64,000 nt of DNA from Branchiostoma lanceolatum. Taxonomy: Eukaryota; Chordata; Leptocardii; Amphioxiformes; Branchiostomatidae. Position 1 is the stretch's first letter. Each line of letters starts with the position of its first letter. Below the pieces are notes generated by a model that saw only the letters and a list, made by a program, of their open reading frames with translations, ran no database searches and was not told the origin of the DNA. Shown one piece after another: positions 11,700 through 23,823 of this stretch. The DNA lies in the NCBI RefSeq assembly GCF_035083965.1, contig NC_089724.1:3706001-3770000 (forward strand). Direction: 5' to 3'. Position numbers and translations under genes: made by a program.

Positions 11700-14600
11700 T
11701 CATCCCAGCAGGTGCCTGTAGTATGGGTTCACGTCCAAGCTGCAGGTCTGACAGGGGAACTCCTTGGTCAGGAACGGCTCATACCTGCACAACAGGGAAA
11801 CATGGAAGAGGAATATAGTTATATATGTGGGAAGGTACAATTCCACTGTGTGATTGACGGAGTCTTTACGACCTGCCTGGGTTAAGTGTTATGTCTAAAG
11901 CAATAGAAACAGAGGATAGGAAACAGATAAAACAGTAAGCTACACGTGGCAAGATGTCCACTCACCAAAAGTTGATGGCGAGATTCCTGTGCTGAGTGGA
12001 GCTGGGGTAAGACTGGACCTCGTGCCACCAGTGAGCCGGCATGTACAGCACCTCTCCCTCTTCTATAGTACAGTTCACAGGCACGGCTTCAGCAAACTTG
12101 GGGAACCTCTGTGTAAGGAACAAATAGTACAGTGTTATACAGAGGTGCCACCAGTGTGCCGGCATGTACAGCACCTCTTCCTCCTCTATAGTACAGTTCA
12201 CAGGCACGGCTTCAGCAAACTTGGGGAACCTCTGTGTAAGGAACAAATAGTACAGTGTTATACAGAGGTGCCACCAGTGTGCCGGCATGTACAGCACCTC
12301 TCCCTCCTCTATAGTACAGTTCACAGGCACGGCTTCAGTAAACTTAGGGAACTTCTGTGTTGGGAACAAATAGTACAGTGTTGTACAGAGGTGCCACCAG
12401 TGTGATGGCATGTACAGCACCTCTTCCTCCTCTATAGTACAGTTCACAGGCACGGCTTCAGTAAACTTAGAGAACCTCTGTGTAAGGAACAAATAGTACA
12501 GTGTTATACAGAGGTGCCAGCAGTGTGCCGGCATGTACAGCACCTCTCCCTCCTCTATAGTACAGTTCACAGGCACGGCTTCAGTAAACGTAGGGAACTT
12601 CTGTGTTGGGAACAAATAGTACAGTGTAAAAGTACTCTAGGGTGTCTGAGCCAAAATAAAAATCAGATATATAGTTATTTATTGGCTTTCCTTTAATTAT
12701 CTATTGGCTTTCCTTTAATTATCTATAATTTTACCTCACCAACGCCTGTCTAAGTTTTGGTGATTCTAGTTCTGCAACCCTTAATAAACTTTTGAAATTC
12801 TATACTGTTATGATTAAAGTTTTTTTTCAGATGTTTAACCACACTAGTATTGTTGTAGACCTAGTCGATATATTCACAGTGAGTTGTACATGCATCTTCT
12901 TAGTAATACCTTAAAGTTTGGCTTGAGGATGTCCACAGGAGACATGACCGCGCAGATTCTGCCCAGCAGGGTTTTTCTGCGGAACTTCCCAGTCCTGTTG
13001 TTGAACTCCAGGATGCCGTCGGGGATGTGTGCCTCATACAGCCTGGTGTTGTCATGGGGCTCAAACAGGATCACCTCCTTCTTCCCACTTATCTGGGGAT
13101 ATATGATGGTGTTGATTTTAACATGCACATGTAAATATAAACAATGCATATGTTACTCTGTCCAAAATATATATAATTGTACACCAAAAATAGATACTCA
13201 AGCAACTCAGGATAAGGCACTTTTTAAAAATTTTATCCGCTTGCTTATACCAGTTCTTGTCGGATCACAGTGTTAGTGATCCTCCCCTCCCCTTATCAAT
13301 CCCAGATGCCCCCCTTTTCCCCTTCATTCGTAGTTCACCATCCCTGGCGGTTGGACGTGTTAACCCCCACCCTCGGTCAACAGACTGACTGTCATTTGCT
13401 TCTTAGATAACATACTGAAGTTGCCTTGTGAGGAATATACTTAGTCTAAAGCCCCTGTCACACTTGTGCGTATAAGCCATTCCGCGTGAGTTCCGTGTTG
13501 AATTTTGACAACACGCAGTTGTACGCTCAAAATATCAATTTTTTTCCAGTTATGCGCGGCGCACATATAGCGTGTGAATAACGACTTCAACGCATCCAAT
13601 GCGTTTGAGACACGTGTTATTTGCATATGAAGTGCGCAATACTCTTATCCTTGCAGCGAATAGCTGCGCATCAGGTGCGTGTGCTGAGCGCATTCCGAAT
13701 GCCCACAACGACTGCCGGCCGCATGCCTGGCGCACTTCCGACGACTGCTAATCGAATTACGAGCGTACCCCAGATATGAGATGTGTTGAAATGGCATCTG
13801 CTGCCTGCTTTTCCTTTTATTACAAGTTCAGACTCGACCACAAGAACAACATGGGGCGCCGGCCGAAACGTGGCTCTTCCACCCACGCTAGCCATGGCCG
13901 TAGTGACCGCTGGCTCAAAAGAATTCGCTTGCTAACCGTGGTTAGCAAGCGAATTCTTTTGAGCCAGCGGTCACTACGGAGGTTGGTACTCAGGCTACCA
14001 TTAATTGGTGATAGATCCCAAACTGTTGTCTTCTCTCTATCCACGGCCGGACCCAGACGGTCCTTTGGCGTGCTCTTTTCCTTCTTCTCTTTCTTTGACG
14101 AAGGAGATGGAGTTGTAGGTTGACGATGTCATGCTGGTGTTGGATGACAGTAAGCATGGGGTGTCGCCGGTTATGGCCTGGATCTGCCATGTTCAGAAGG
14201 TCTATCCACCCTGGAGTCAGAGGTGCCCTCGTATTTATACCAAATCTTGAATATGCCCCGGATGTTCGTCGAGCACGCTATGTGAACGATATCCGTTAGC
14301 TATCTGTGCGTTTGTCAGACGCTACTGGTACGTGCAATGCGCTGCCCGATCGCAGGACGAACGACACTAATTCGTGACGTATATTCTTATTCGCTATACG
14401 GTCGATCATCATGCGTTGTATCTGCGCTGCAAGTGCGCGATGTGGTCGCTGCGCAGAGATCGTGCCGCAAGAGAAGCGTATTACGGCGATTGGAACGCAA
14501 ACACAAAGCGCTCTCGTACCTTACTCCACCGATGTCAGACGTGTGAACTGCGTTCTTATAACGTCTGAGCTGCGTCCCAGCATTCGCACGAAAGTTTTCG

Positions 14601-17600
14601 GTAGTTTCAAAACTATCATGCGTGCTGGGCCGTGCCTTGCGTGTGCCTGCGTGCCTAAAACTATCACAAAACGATTGAGAAACGAATTAGGTGCGTACTG
14701 GGCGCACGCCGGCGTATGACAAAAATGTTAACACGCAACTCACACGCTCATGTTATACGCACAAGTGTGACAGGGCCTTAACGTTTAAGGTAATTCTTCG
14801 GTTCTGTACTAGTACTTCTGTATTGCAAGTGGTTGGCCGTACTTGGGCTGTAGCTTTACCTTGTTAAGGGCCCTGTCACACTTGAGCGTATACACGTTGC
14901 GTGTGAGTTGCGTATGGACAAAATTCAATACGCAGCTGTACGCACAACAGTTGTGGAATTTTTCGATTATTTTGACGAATGTATGACCCACATATCGTTA
15001 TTCACATGTTAGATGTGCCTCACACATTCATCAAAATAATCGAAAGCTATTTATAACGAATAACTTGCGTATTAGCGTAATTTCGTTAATAACCCAAACT
15101 ATCATACCTGCTGGGCCATATTGTGCGTATGACTGCGTACCTAAAACTTTCACAAAACGATTTAGATACGCGTTAGGTGCGTATTGTGCGCACGCCGGCG
15201 TATGACAAAAATGTCAATGCGCAACTCACACGCAACGGCTATACGCACAAGTGTGACAGGGGCTTAAAATCACTGTACCTATTGTATTGTAGATCTCCTT
15301 ATCAGAGCACTTGCGTTCTTAACTATACCTCTCTCACTTGTGATACACAGTTTAACCAGAGTGAGTAAACACTCTTAAGCTTGACAGAGTATGGATAAAT
15401 CATACCTCCCCCTTCCCGGCACCGTGGAGTTTAACTATTGACTAAGGGTTGGGTAGCCCGCTCGCAGCGACGGTCGGCCTCAAGTTTTGCGTATGTTTAG
15501 GTGCGCGTGGGTCCCGCGGTAGCATTGTTTGGATTATGTGGAGTTGCAGAGAGAAGTTGTTTTCTACTTTGACCCACCGTTGTGCAGCCTTGTTATTGAG
15601 CCATCAAAATTGCCTTTTTGACGGCTGGCTTGGCCTGGACCAACGACATGTTCATGCGCGGCTCGTGCGGGCTTGTTCGTGCGCACAAGTGTGACAGGGG
15701 CTTTACGTAGATGACAAGTCTCCAAAACTAGACCTCAAGAAGATTGGCTGATCTACACTTGAACAGACTTCTGACATAGATAATGTGTACTACGAGCTTA
15801 CCTACTTGTTCATCCCTTACCTACCGTTGTAATCACATTGAAGTTACATATAGACTGTAAGGAAATCCCTGATATGTCAATAACTGTACTGTCGGAGTTA
15901 TCAGTTCTGTTCTTCTCCTGTTATATGCGCGCTGTAACCAACTGCTGTCAGTGGCATGACTGATCTGATGAGGAGCCAATAAATGTCCGACCGCCGTAAC
16001 GGTGTCGCGACTATCCTGCTTGTATTGTACTATCTGTGAGAAGACAAGAAGTGGAGTTCTCATCGGAACTTGTGAAGAAGAGAACAGTAACTATTTTTCG
16101 TGTATCTTATCAAACCTGGATGTCTAACCTTCATCAACGAAATAACTATATATATAACTGTGTTATGTGCTCAAAGAGAATCACTTGGGATACTTTTCCC
16201 TCACTTATCTGGGGAAGGGAAAACAACAGTGTGGGGTGTAAACATGCATGATCTGGGTGATGAAAAATAAGTAAACTCAGGTTTACGTAGTTGAGGTTAC
16301 ACACTATTATGGTTCTTAAATGTAAAGATGGACAATAGATTTTTCCCTTCTGTAAATTCTAAGGTCAAATATGCACTCATGATGGATTCTTGGAGAGGTT
16401 ATTAAACTAAAAATGAATACTATGAAATTCAGAAATCATGTGATTGGGCATGCTGTTTCACTAGAACAGACCTGTGCAGTTGAGTTGTTCACCATCAGGA
16501 GTGTAACAGGGGCTCTGATGCCTGTTTACTGTGCAGAGAGGGGAAAACAAGTCCACCAACAAACAAATAAACATCAAAGATGAAGTGTCACCCTTTTTAT
16601 GCTTCTCATTGGTCAAGAATGGGCCGATCGAATGACACTGATTTCTTTTCCATGATTTGTTTACAATTTTCCAAGTAACACAAGTCAGAAAGATCTCCGA
16701 TTGTGTTTTTAGGACGATATCATCAATTAACGAATGTATAAATGAATGACTATTGACAAGTGTTTCAGAAATTTTATCTGCTATCAATATTTTAGAGCAG
16801 GCTTCTAACGATCCGATGATCTGCTAATAATTGTAAAAAAAATAATGCTCAAACAATGTGAGTGGAGTTGAATTCCGATTGGTCCTTAACGTTTCATTCA
16901 TATTTTCAACAGCCAATCAGCAACACTTCACCTCCAATGGTGGAATGTGCCATAAGATAAAGGGGGAGTCAATTACAAGAAGGGAGGAAAAGAACAAAAA
17001 GGGTCAAAGATAACAAAAAGTATGCAACCACAACTCAAAATCAAATGGCTAGACTGCCATAAGCAGAAAGCTAGATCACGCACCAAAAGAGATAGGTGGG
17101 ATATTGTAGGAACAGAGTTTGTGCAGTAAGAAATCTAAACCATCCTGTATGTGTTCAAAAGAACATTAAGTATGGGCCGAAGACAGAAAAGAAAACATGC
17201 AACAACAGTTCATAATCAATTGGACAGGCTGCACGCATCGCATTGTATCAAAAGAAAGCCGATCACACCCCACCCCAAAAGAGACAATCTGATAATCTGT
17301 ACAGTAAGTTTGGAAATCTAAACCTGTACCGTATCTGTTATAATGTCTTACCTGGCACAGTAGGTTGTCAAAGGGGTCAAAGTGCAGCTTGCCGAGAGTG
17401 TTGCCGTCGCTGAGCCACATGTTCAGGTGTCGTCTACTTAGCAAGTCATTCACAAATGGAAAACCTGAAAGTAACAAAAAAGGGCTTTAACATACAACCC
17501 ACATTGATGATACAATGTTGTAATCAATTCAACTTTAGAAACAGCCTATTTCTTTTAAATAAGTACACTAAAGTGAAGTCATTTAAACCTTCAAGTCAGT

Positions 17601-20600
17601 CTGTATGGTCTGAAATTGATATACCATCTGTTTGCTTTTACAGGAAATAGCCTGGCGTTCAGCAATGTTATCTTTTGGGTTGCTCCCCAATGTTTTCCTA
17701 TGCTGGCAGCAGGCTACCATTGGGGCTAAAGCTGACATGGCTGGATGAGAAAATTGTGTCAAGGAAATGGAAAGTATGCTGACTCAGTAAAATACTAGAT
17801 GAGTGAAAAATGAAGTACATGTAATGTGAACCAAATTTTCTATTTCTCTTTAACAATATCCTGTGTTTGTATTGCTTTCCCCGTTCAAGTAAGATAGACC
17901 CACAGTAACATAAGATGTGAGCTTGATGGGTCAAATGATTGTACTAATTACCAGGAATGTCTGCCTGTAATGTCGGCATGTACTGTGGAATCGACGAGTA
18001 CTCCAGGTACGCTGACATGTTCTTCACCTCCAACCTTGCCGTCTCTTCTATCATGTCCAGGAACTTCCCAAATTTCAGGTTCATGGTCGCCGGCCGCACC
18101 ACAACCAAGTCCGGAAACGGCAGCTGGTCTCGGAGTTGGAGGGGAATCTGGAACGTACCAAAATCCTCCCACAGGGAGGCCTCCTCCACTCCCTCATACT
18201 CCCCTCCAGAAGTCAGCTTTATGTGGACTTCTTTCTTGCCTAGTCTTTCCCTGAGGAATTCGTTGGACCACTTTTTTAAGACATTCCATTGGTCCATTGC
18301 TCCCGTGATTATGACTGGCCGCGAATGTTTGACGTAGTTGTGGAAGAACTCTGCGCGTGTGGGCATGGGTATTCTCTCACATTCTACCATTCTGTCTGAA
18401 ACTTTCTGTTTTCCTGATGAACTGGGTGATTCCGTTCTCTCTCTGCCACCATTTTCAACATTAAGTGTTACAGATTCTGAGTGTCGATATTCCCTTACAG
18501 TCCTGAAGTCATCGTGGCTTTGAACACCTTTATATAAACCACAGGTCTCAGCCTCTGTATGCGCTGTGTGGCTGTTGACCATGCACTGTTCTGTTGTGTT
18601 GGTCAGACCAAACTTCACACCCATGGTAAAGCTGCTGACATCAGACACATGGAAGATGTTTCCCAGAATTTCTTCTCTATGGAGGCCTTGGAATGTTAAG
18701 TCTCCGTCAAGAGTTCTGTGAAGTAAGAGAAGGAAGAGATCATCACAGGGGGTAGACAGCAATTGTTTCAGCAACTATCTTATTATCTTCAAATAAAAAT
18801 ATGTGATTCTGCTATTCTGTACCTGCCCTTGGTGCTGATCATCTATCATGTACAGGTCTTTTATCAATGTGTAACATACACGTTTTGTATGTCAATTGCC
18901 CAGGCGGAATGATGTATTGCTTTTTTACTTGTCGGTGTATATGTCTGTCTGTATGTCTATGTGTGTGTATGTACGTATTTCTGACCTTCTAACGTTATAA
19001 CCAGCATGGGTATAGGGGTAAACTCTGCCATCTCCTTGTTTTCATAATAGGCTTTGAATTATTGTTTGATGTTGTTGAATTACATAACCATAATGATTAT
19101 AGAATCGCATGCAGTAAGATATATCATAATATTCCCACCTGTAAGCGTTGCAGTTCTGGTAGAGGAACTCCATCATGACCTCAGGCGACCTTGACTCTGT
19201 GTAAAAATATGCCCTTGGTTTGACCTTGGGAGGCCGTATCAGATAGCTCCTCTCCGTGGCCGCCCGAGGGAAGAACGCGACTTCCTTGAGCTCACCTTCA
19301 AGTTCTCTATCCACTACCCACTTCAATTTCTCGCCTGTCTCCCACCTGGGTGTTAAAGGGCCGTATTGTAGAATTTGGAGGGCAACAACTACAAATAGTC
19401 ACAATTTGAAGAACCTACATTCAGATTCACACTTGTAACTTATTAGTAACTTATTTCCAACATATTCCCGTCATTTTGTCCTATTGTCATCATCAATAAA
19501 CGACGATAAACGCAAAACGCGCAAAATTTGGTATATTTACATACTAACTAGCGGTCCCCTTTTTTCTTATATGCAAATAAGCCAGCGTAGAACGCTAAGA
19601 AAAATCCGAATTGACCATTGCGGTCGGGGTTCAAGCGTCACAGGAAAATCACCACAAGTGTACAAACTTCAAAACGTCGCGCGTTCGATCGCGTGTTCGG
19701 TGGTTCGTCGGAATGTTGGACAAAATGGCCGACAAGTCAAGCGGCGGTGGGAATATTGCGTATATATTTTTTTTCAAAACGTTCGCACGAGACTACAAGG
19801 TCGCATCCATGCGTGATGAGTATTGCTGTGTAGGGTAATAATGTATATTCGACTAATGGTGTAGAAAGATAAGCAAAAACAGTAAATTTTGTTTTATGTT
19901 CCGGTTACAATACGTCCCTTAAGCAAGGAGAGAAAAAAATCAAGCAGTTTAAGTTTATTAGTTGACCTTCAAATGTTTGCGGTTAAATTAAGCCCCAACA
20001 AAAATAAATATATACAATACAAGGAAGTAATTTGTACTCAGATGATATTCTTGCCAAGTCGCAATTACATCACAGTCAAAAGTTGGGCATTAAAGGTATT
20101 TGTCATGCAAGGTTAGATCATCCACATATTGGGTCACTTTCCTTGGGAAGGTTTGGTGGTAGTGTAACAGCTGGAACTGTAGCTAATTCACATTATTCAT
20201 ACAGTTGAAAATATTATATTAATAATCGTCATCTTATCTTGTATGGTGTGCATTGGTCACAAAACTAGTACATTCCCTTCAGAAATGTTGTTAATCTCTT
20301 CGGCAAGTCCGTAGCTCGATTTCCTACCTTTAATCGTAACAAAAACCTACCTGAAGTCTCCGTGAATCACTCCCACCTCCACATCGACCGCCTCGTATCG
20401 AAACGCCCTCTCCAGCGACACGAGGGTCGACACCGCAGTCTCATTAACGGGCAACACGCCGGCAACGATACAGGCGTCTTGGAGAATCATCTCTACGTCC
20501 TGAGGCGAGAACTGGTATAAGGAGGAAGAGAGTTTAAACTGAAGCGCGAGAAATAAGAATACTATCTTCAGAACCCGGGAGAGATGGTCGGTCCTGGGTG

Positions 20601-20604
20601 CCAT
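11700..20604 (-). CDS. JmjC-domain (cupin_8) ER/secreted oxygenase-like protein, paralogue 2
   Basis: Exons 20604-20351, 19345-19139, 18715-17952, 17464-17352, 13092-12910, 12108-11966, 11784-11700. All junctions are GT/AG and the phases join to 583 codons (582 aa). Residues about 1-30 form a signal peptide (hydrophobic VFLFLALQF). Several N-glycosylation sequons (NET, NTT, NCT, NRT) fit a secretory-pathway protein; no KDEL-type ending is present. The JmjC triad is HFD at 436-438 and the distal His near 536 in HWWHEVQS. The C-terminus is rich in Cys (FPCQTCSLDV). Compared with paralogue 1, HFD is followed by PFDNLL instead of PWENLL. Known relatives by motif are FIH/JMJD7-type Fe(II)/2-oxoglutarate hydroxylases; activity and substrate are inference. 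Exon 6 is preceded by an array of extra acceptors. Intron 4 holds Harbinger-type elements and intron 1 holds a TTAA element. Confidence 0.88.
12022..12627 (-). repeat. JmjC exon-6 acceptor/exon array, five 123-bp units (paralogue 2)
   Basis: Acceptor-ending exon starts recur every 123 bp at 12600, 12477, 12354, 12231 and 12108 (minus strand). Each unit has about 36 bp of intron 3' end (pyrimidine tract, TTACACAG or similar) and 87 bp of exon start ending at the HWWH codons. Only the last copy continues into the rest of exon 6 and its GTGAGT donor. The whole array is free of stops in the gene's frame. Unit variants include HCWH and TQKF instead of HWWH and TQRF. Confidence 0.9.
13898..13979. 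repeat. Perfect 40-bp inverted repeat with 2-bp loop
   Basis: Arms 13898-13937 and 13940-13979 are exact reverse complements separated by GT. The arm starts CCGTAGTGACCGCTGGCTCA. It sits inside the Harbinger-type element and could extrude as a cruciform or fold as an RNA hairpin. Confidence 0.95.
13990..14190 (-). pseudogene. HARBI1-like transposase N-terminal fragment
   Basis: Short open frame with a basic stretch (RQRKRRRKRARQR) followed by WVRPWIERRQQFG, a pattern I recognise from Harbinger transposase N-termini. The frame stops at the palindrome and no DDE catalytic region follows, so it is a remnant. Confidence 0.6.
14868..15264. mobile_element. Harbinger-type MITE, 397 bp
   Basis: Same end sequences as the element at 13450 (CCCTGTCACACTTG...CAAGTGTGACAGGGG), flanked by TAA at 14865-14867 and 15265-15267. 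No coding capacity. An isolated third copy of the right end lies at about 15682-15702, without a clear partner. Confidence 0.8.
16185..16250 (-). repeat. Remnant second copy of the JmjC exon-5 acceptor region
   Basis: The sequence around 16195-16250 matches the first codons and acceptor flank of exon 5 (CACTTATCTGGGGA followed by GTGTAAACATGCATG). The real exon 5 of this paralogue begins at 13092. It appears to be a displaced duplicate separated by about 3 kb that includes the Harbinger-type elements. Confidence 0.6.
19357..19918. mobile_element. 562-bp non-autonomous element with TTAA flanks (piggyBac-like MITE)
   Basis: Present in intron 1 of paralogue 2 and absent at the matching site of paralogue 1 (near 8090). 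TTAA occurs at 19353-19356 and 19919-19922. Ends are inverted: GGGCCGTATTGTA at the left against GGGACGTATTGTA at the right. The TTAA target and terminal GGG suggest piggyBac. No transposase is present. Confidence 0.7.
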
Positions 20605-21728
20605 GTTGGATAACGGGTGTGCGGAAGACACGACACATTCGTTATATTTTTTTCAACTTTCCCAAACATGCAAACACCGGCTAAAAATTGCAACACTCGC
20701 CGGACCCCAACAGCGCAACAACTCGAACGCAGAACGTACATGTACCGTTTGGGTTCCATCGTTCGAACGCTGGAGTTCGAAACCAATTTGACTTCAAATT
20801 TGACGATTTTTACATGGTCGATACCTTGTACTAAAATCCTCTGTCTCTGTGTAATTGACTATTATCATGTTACTTCTCATATTGCATGTGGTAGCCACAA
20901 CTATGCAGCTTCTAATACCAAGTAATGTGTCTTGTGACACCTTGTCTTGCGAAATGTATCAAAAATGTAAGTAAAACGCGGGATAGTGTGCGTCCAGGCT
21001 GGAATTTCACCAACGTCATTTGCGTGTGGTCGCAGTTTTTTTCGAGGCAAACCCGTTGCTCCTCATATAACATAGACATTTTGGTATCAGGGTAAAGGTG
21101 ACGAAAAGGACTATCGCGCTATGTGATTAGCTAATGATTGGATCTAGGTGAACAGTTAAGTTGTAAAGAAGACGAGCACAAATAAAATTGACCAAAAATT
21201 GCTAATGTTGGAAAGCCACCGCGGCCGCTGTCATTTTGCAATACAAGAAATATCTACATCGTTGTACTGGACAAGTCCTGTAGATGTGAAAAAGTATAAA
21301 CATTATGTAGGTCTGAGGCCTTTTTGTTACACCATAGGTGGTTGTTTACGGTACACCCGTGCATGCAACAGGGTCCAGCTGTGACCCGGCGAACGCCGTC
21401 TTTGTTAATGAATGAAGACCTTTATTGTACTGTGATGATGATGTTTGCCCGACTGGGCTAAGCACATGTCACATGTTAACAAATCTATATATATTCACGA
21501 GTATTACCATATAAACATCCAGCATACTCTAGTATTTTCGACTTCCTCTCGCTTCTTGGTAATTGTATGAATGTACGAGGCTGTGTGATTAGTTGGTCTA
21601 TCTATAGAACGTTGCGCAGAACAGATGCGCATAGCCGTCTGCGGTTCGACTGCGATGAGGTCGGTGATTCCTTGAAAAGTGGTTACACGTTGCTGAGTTC
21701 AGTTAACGTTTCTATTGTTTTCTCTCAG
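20605..21728. other. 5' flank of JmjC paralogue 2 (duplicate of 8721-9827)
   Basis: No gene seen. Long near-identical stretches with the paralogue 1 flank, including CACCGCGGCCGCTGTCATTT near 21217. Confidence 0.7.
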
Positions 21729-21838
21729 CTATCTGCGTGGACGGCACCTTCCATAAGTACGTCTTCACACCAGAGGGAAACTGCAACAGAGAGGCGTACG
21801 ACGTCTTCTTGGACGTGGTGGATTACACCCACCGCTAG
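21729..21838 (+). pseudogene. WDR45: Stray last exon of a WDR45/WIPI4-like gene (copy b)
   Basis: Same orphan exon as at 9828, here preceded by TTTTCTCTCAG and reading [18 protein letters not shown] and then [11 protein letters not shown], ending VDYTHR before the stop at 21836-21838. HKYVF is closer to the WDR45 form than copy a. No neighbouring exons were found. Confidence 0.65.
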
Positions 21839-21899
21839 ACGCTTTTTTCGTTTCAAGTCATCCTCATTTGAGGTGAAGCATGATGCTTTTTCAAGTAGC

Positions 21900-23823
21900 T
21901 AGTGGTAGTGCAATGCGGCTTCGCTACGGCTCGCGTTTTTGGCCAAGCACACCGGGTCACCCCTACTCTTCTCGATAAGTGTGTTGGGTTCTTTCACGTG
22001 CAGAGGTTTGACTCACAATGGTTAAGTCATGTTGGGAGGTCCCTGAAGAAGTGGGTGTTGGCTGACCTAGCAACACATAGTACCTTTGACCCCAATTTTC
22101 ACAGATTCTCCCCATTGTTCACTAATTGCAGCCACTCCGCCTATTGTGAAAACTTTGCATGAGGGGTGCCGAGAGTGACTACCTGGCACCCTGTGGAGTG
22201 TGAAGTAGGGTGTGTTTGACATGTCTGGGAAGTATTCAGCTAAATGTGTATTGAGCCAGCGTATGACAAAATATTACGTATTGCTTTTGTTAAAAAAATA
22301 TCAGAAAACCACTAAAAAACTCGGTCACGTTAGTTATTTGAAAGCTGTCTGTTAGCGAGTGGAGTCAAATTGAACGCGAGGCTTGAGTTTGATAAATAGT
22401 TATGGGGATTTTTTTCACAATCCATTTCTTTTTTGTCTGGAGAAAAATGTAAACACTTTTAGATCCCAGTCTTGTATAAGTGTCAGTAAAAGAACTTTGT
22501 TTTGTATGTTATGATGTTATAATTCTTACTTTATGCACCTATTTGTCACAGCTCCTTGGTCACAGGTAGTTAATATTTGTTTGCAATGCTGTATCGCTTC
22601 TGTAATGTTGCTTTCAATTCAAGTATTGCTCCAATTTTATGATTTAAACTTAATTTTGTTTTTGGTTGTAAAAATTGGTGGTGGTGAATAAAGTGCAACT
22701 CAGCAAGCTTGTAAATTAAATGAAAAGAACTTAGATACGTTAATGTGATTTGAATGGAGATGCCCAAAATGTTTGGATATGTTTGGTTATGATAAGTTTG
22801 AAGTTGTGAAATTCTTGTTATCTTTGGATTCTAATCCTTAAAAGAGCTTACATAAAACAATTGTTTATTGCTTCTAAACCCAAACAATTAGCTGTCTAGC
22901 GCATACCAGGTACTGCCAGGTAGGTGTGAACAAGTTGAGAACTGGCTATCGTTCTTCCCAGGTAGTCTGCAATCCTGCCGTCAGGGTGCTATGTAAACAC
23001 CTTGATTAGCTGTATTGTTCACTTATACCAACAAAGAGATCGTTTTTCTCCTCTGGAGAAGGCAAAAGTTAGATTTTAGACATCTTATTTTTTTCTAGCT
23101 TGTGGGCTCCCATAAAACAATATTTTGTGTAGAAAAATACCTATTTGGAAAGTAGACAAAATTTAGAAAAAAGATAGCAGTCTAAACATGGTGGTGCAGA
23201 TTTCGAGTACTTAGCTAGGTGTTCATGAATATTCCAATCCTGCCATTTTTGTAAACTTTTTTTAGATATTAATAAAAAAAATTCTTATTACCATAGTTGT
23301 ACCTGTAATTACACTGCAGTGTTGTAGAGTAATCCATACTGAACACATAGATACTATTTTTTTCTGGAAAATGTGTACCTTGAAGGCCTACAGGGGACTT
23401 GAATGTCACAAAATTAAGAAGTCCTTATCATATTAATATTTTAATATCTGAAGGCTGTTTGTAAAACCAATATCGTTTGGAGATATCTACCTGATATGGT
23501 GCACCACTCTTTGCCGAAAATTTGAGGAAATAACCACTCAGCAAGCTTGTATAATACATAAAATTCTGGGTATCAGTTAATTGGGCTGGAAGGGTAAAAC
23601 CAATGACTTAACCATTGTGAGGACGCTTGAGGCTAATGCCCGAAGCTCCCTCATACACGGGGCCGCCAGCTTTACGTCACCATACGAAATGACGAATGCA
23701 ATCCCTTAAAACATGCCCGAGCTGGAGTCGACCCCTAGGATCGAACTCGGGCCCTAGGATCCACGGAATATTATCCAGATGGCGAAGCAGCGGGGTTGCG
23801 TTACCGCTTGCGCCACGGGGACA
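21900..23823 (-). mobile_element. tRNA-derived SINE interrupted by a 1.6-kb DNA element
   Basis: Read on the minus strand from about 23823: GTCCCCGTGGCGCAAGCGG (A-box-like) and GAGTTCGATCC (B-box, about 23749-23739) form a tRNA-like head. The body continues past 23640 and resumes beyond the insertion at about 22012-21900. A partial body of the same family lies at 32286-32450 and a head-deleted one at 10035-10195. I recall this body as common in lancelet DNA. Confidence 0.6.
22013..23620. mobile_element. 1.6-kb non-autonomous DNA element with 18-bp inverted ends
   Basis: The left end TCACAATGGTTAAGTCAT is exactly repeated, inverted, at the right end (23603-23620). The interior is A/T-rich with no convincing coding region. 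Inserted in the SINE body. A target duplication could not be fixed by eye, so the superfamily is open. Confidence 0.7.

Larger units (their letters stand above)
13450..14778. mobile_element. Harbinger-type non-autonomous DNA transposon, 1.33 kb, in paralogue 2 intron 4
   Basis: Imperfect terminal inverted repeats of roughly 60 bp begin AGCCCCTGTCACACTTGTGC, flanked by TAA on both sides (13447-13449, 14779-14781), as expected for PIF/Harbinger target sites. Inside, the minus strand near 13990-14190 encodes a fragment with WVRPWIERRQQFG, which resembles the N-terminal part of HARBI1-like transposases; no complete transposase is present. A perfect palindrome lies in its middle. Confidence 0.8.

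Noticed and set aside
11989-12405. 138-codon plus-strand frame over the paralogue 2 array
   Set aside because: Same antisense by-product as in paralogue 3.
13776-14123. 115-codon frame crossing the palindrome
   Set aside because: The frame is mirrored on the other strand by the inverted repeat and shows no domain; it lies inside a non-autonomous element.
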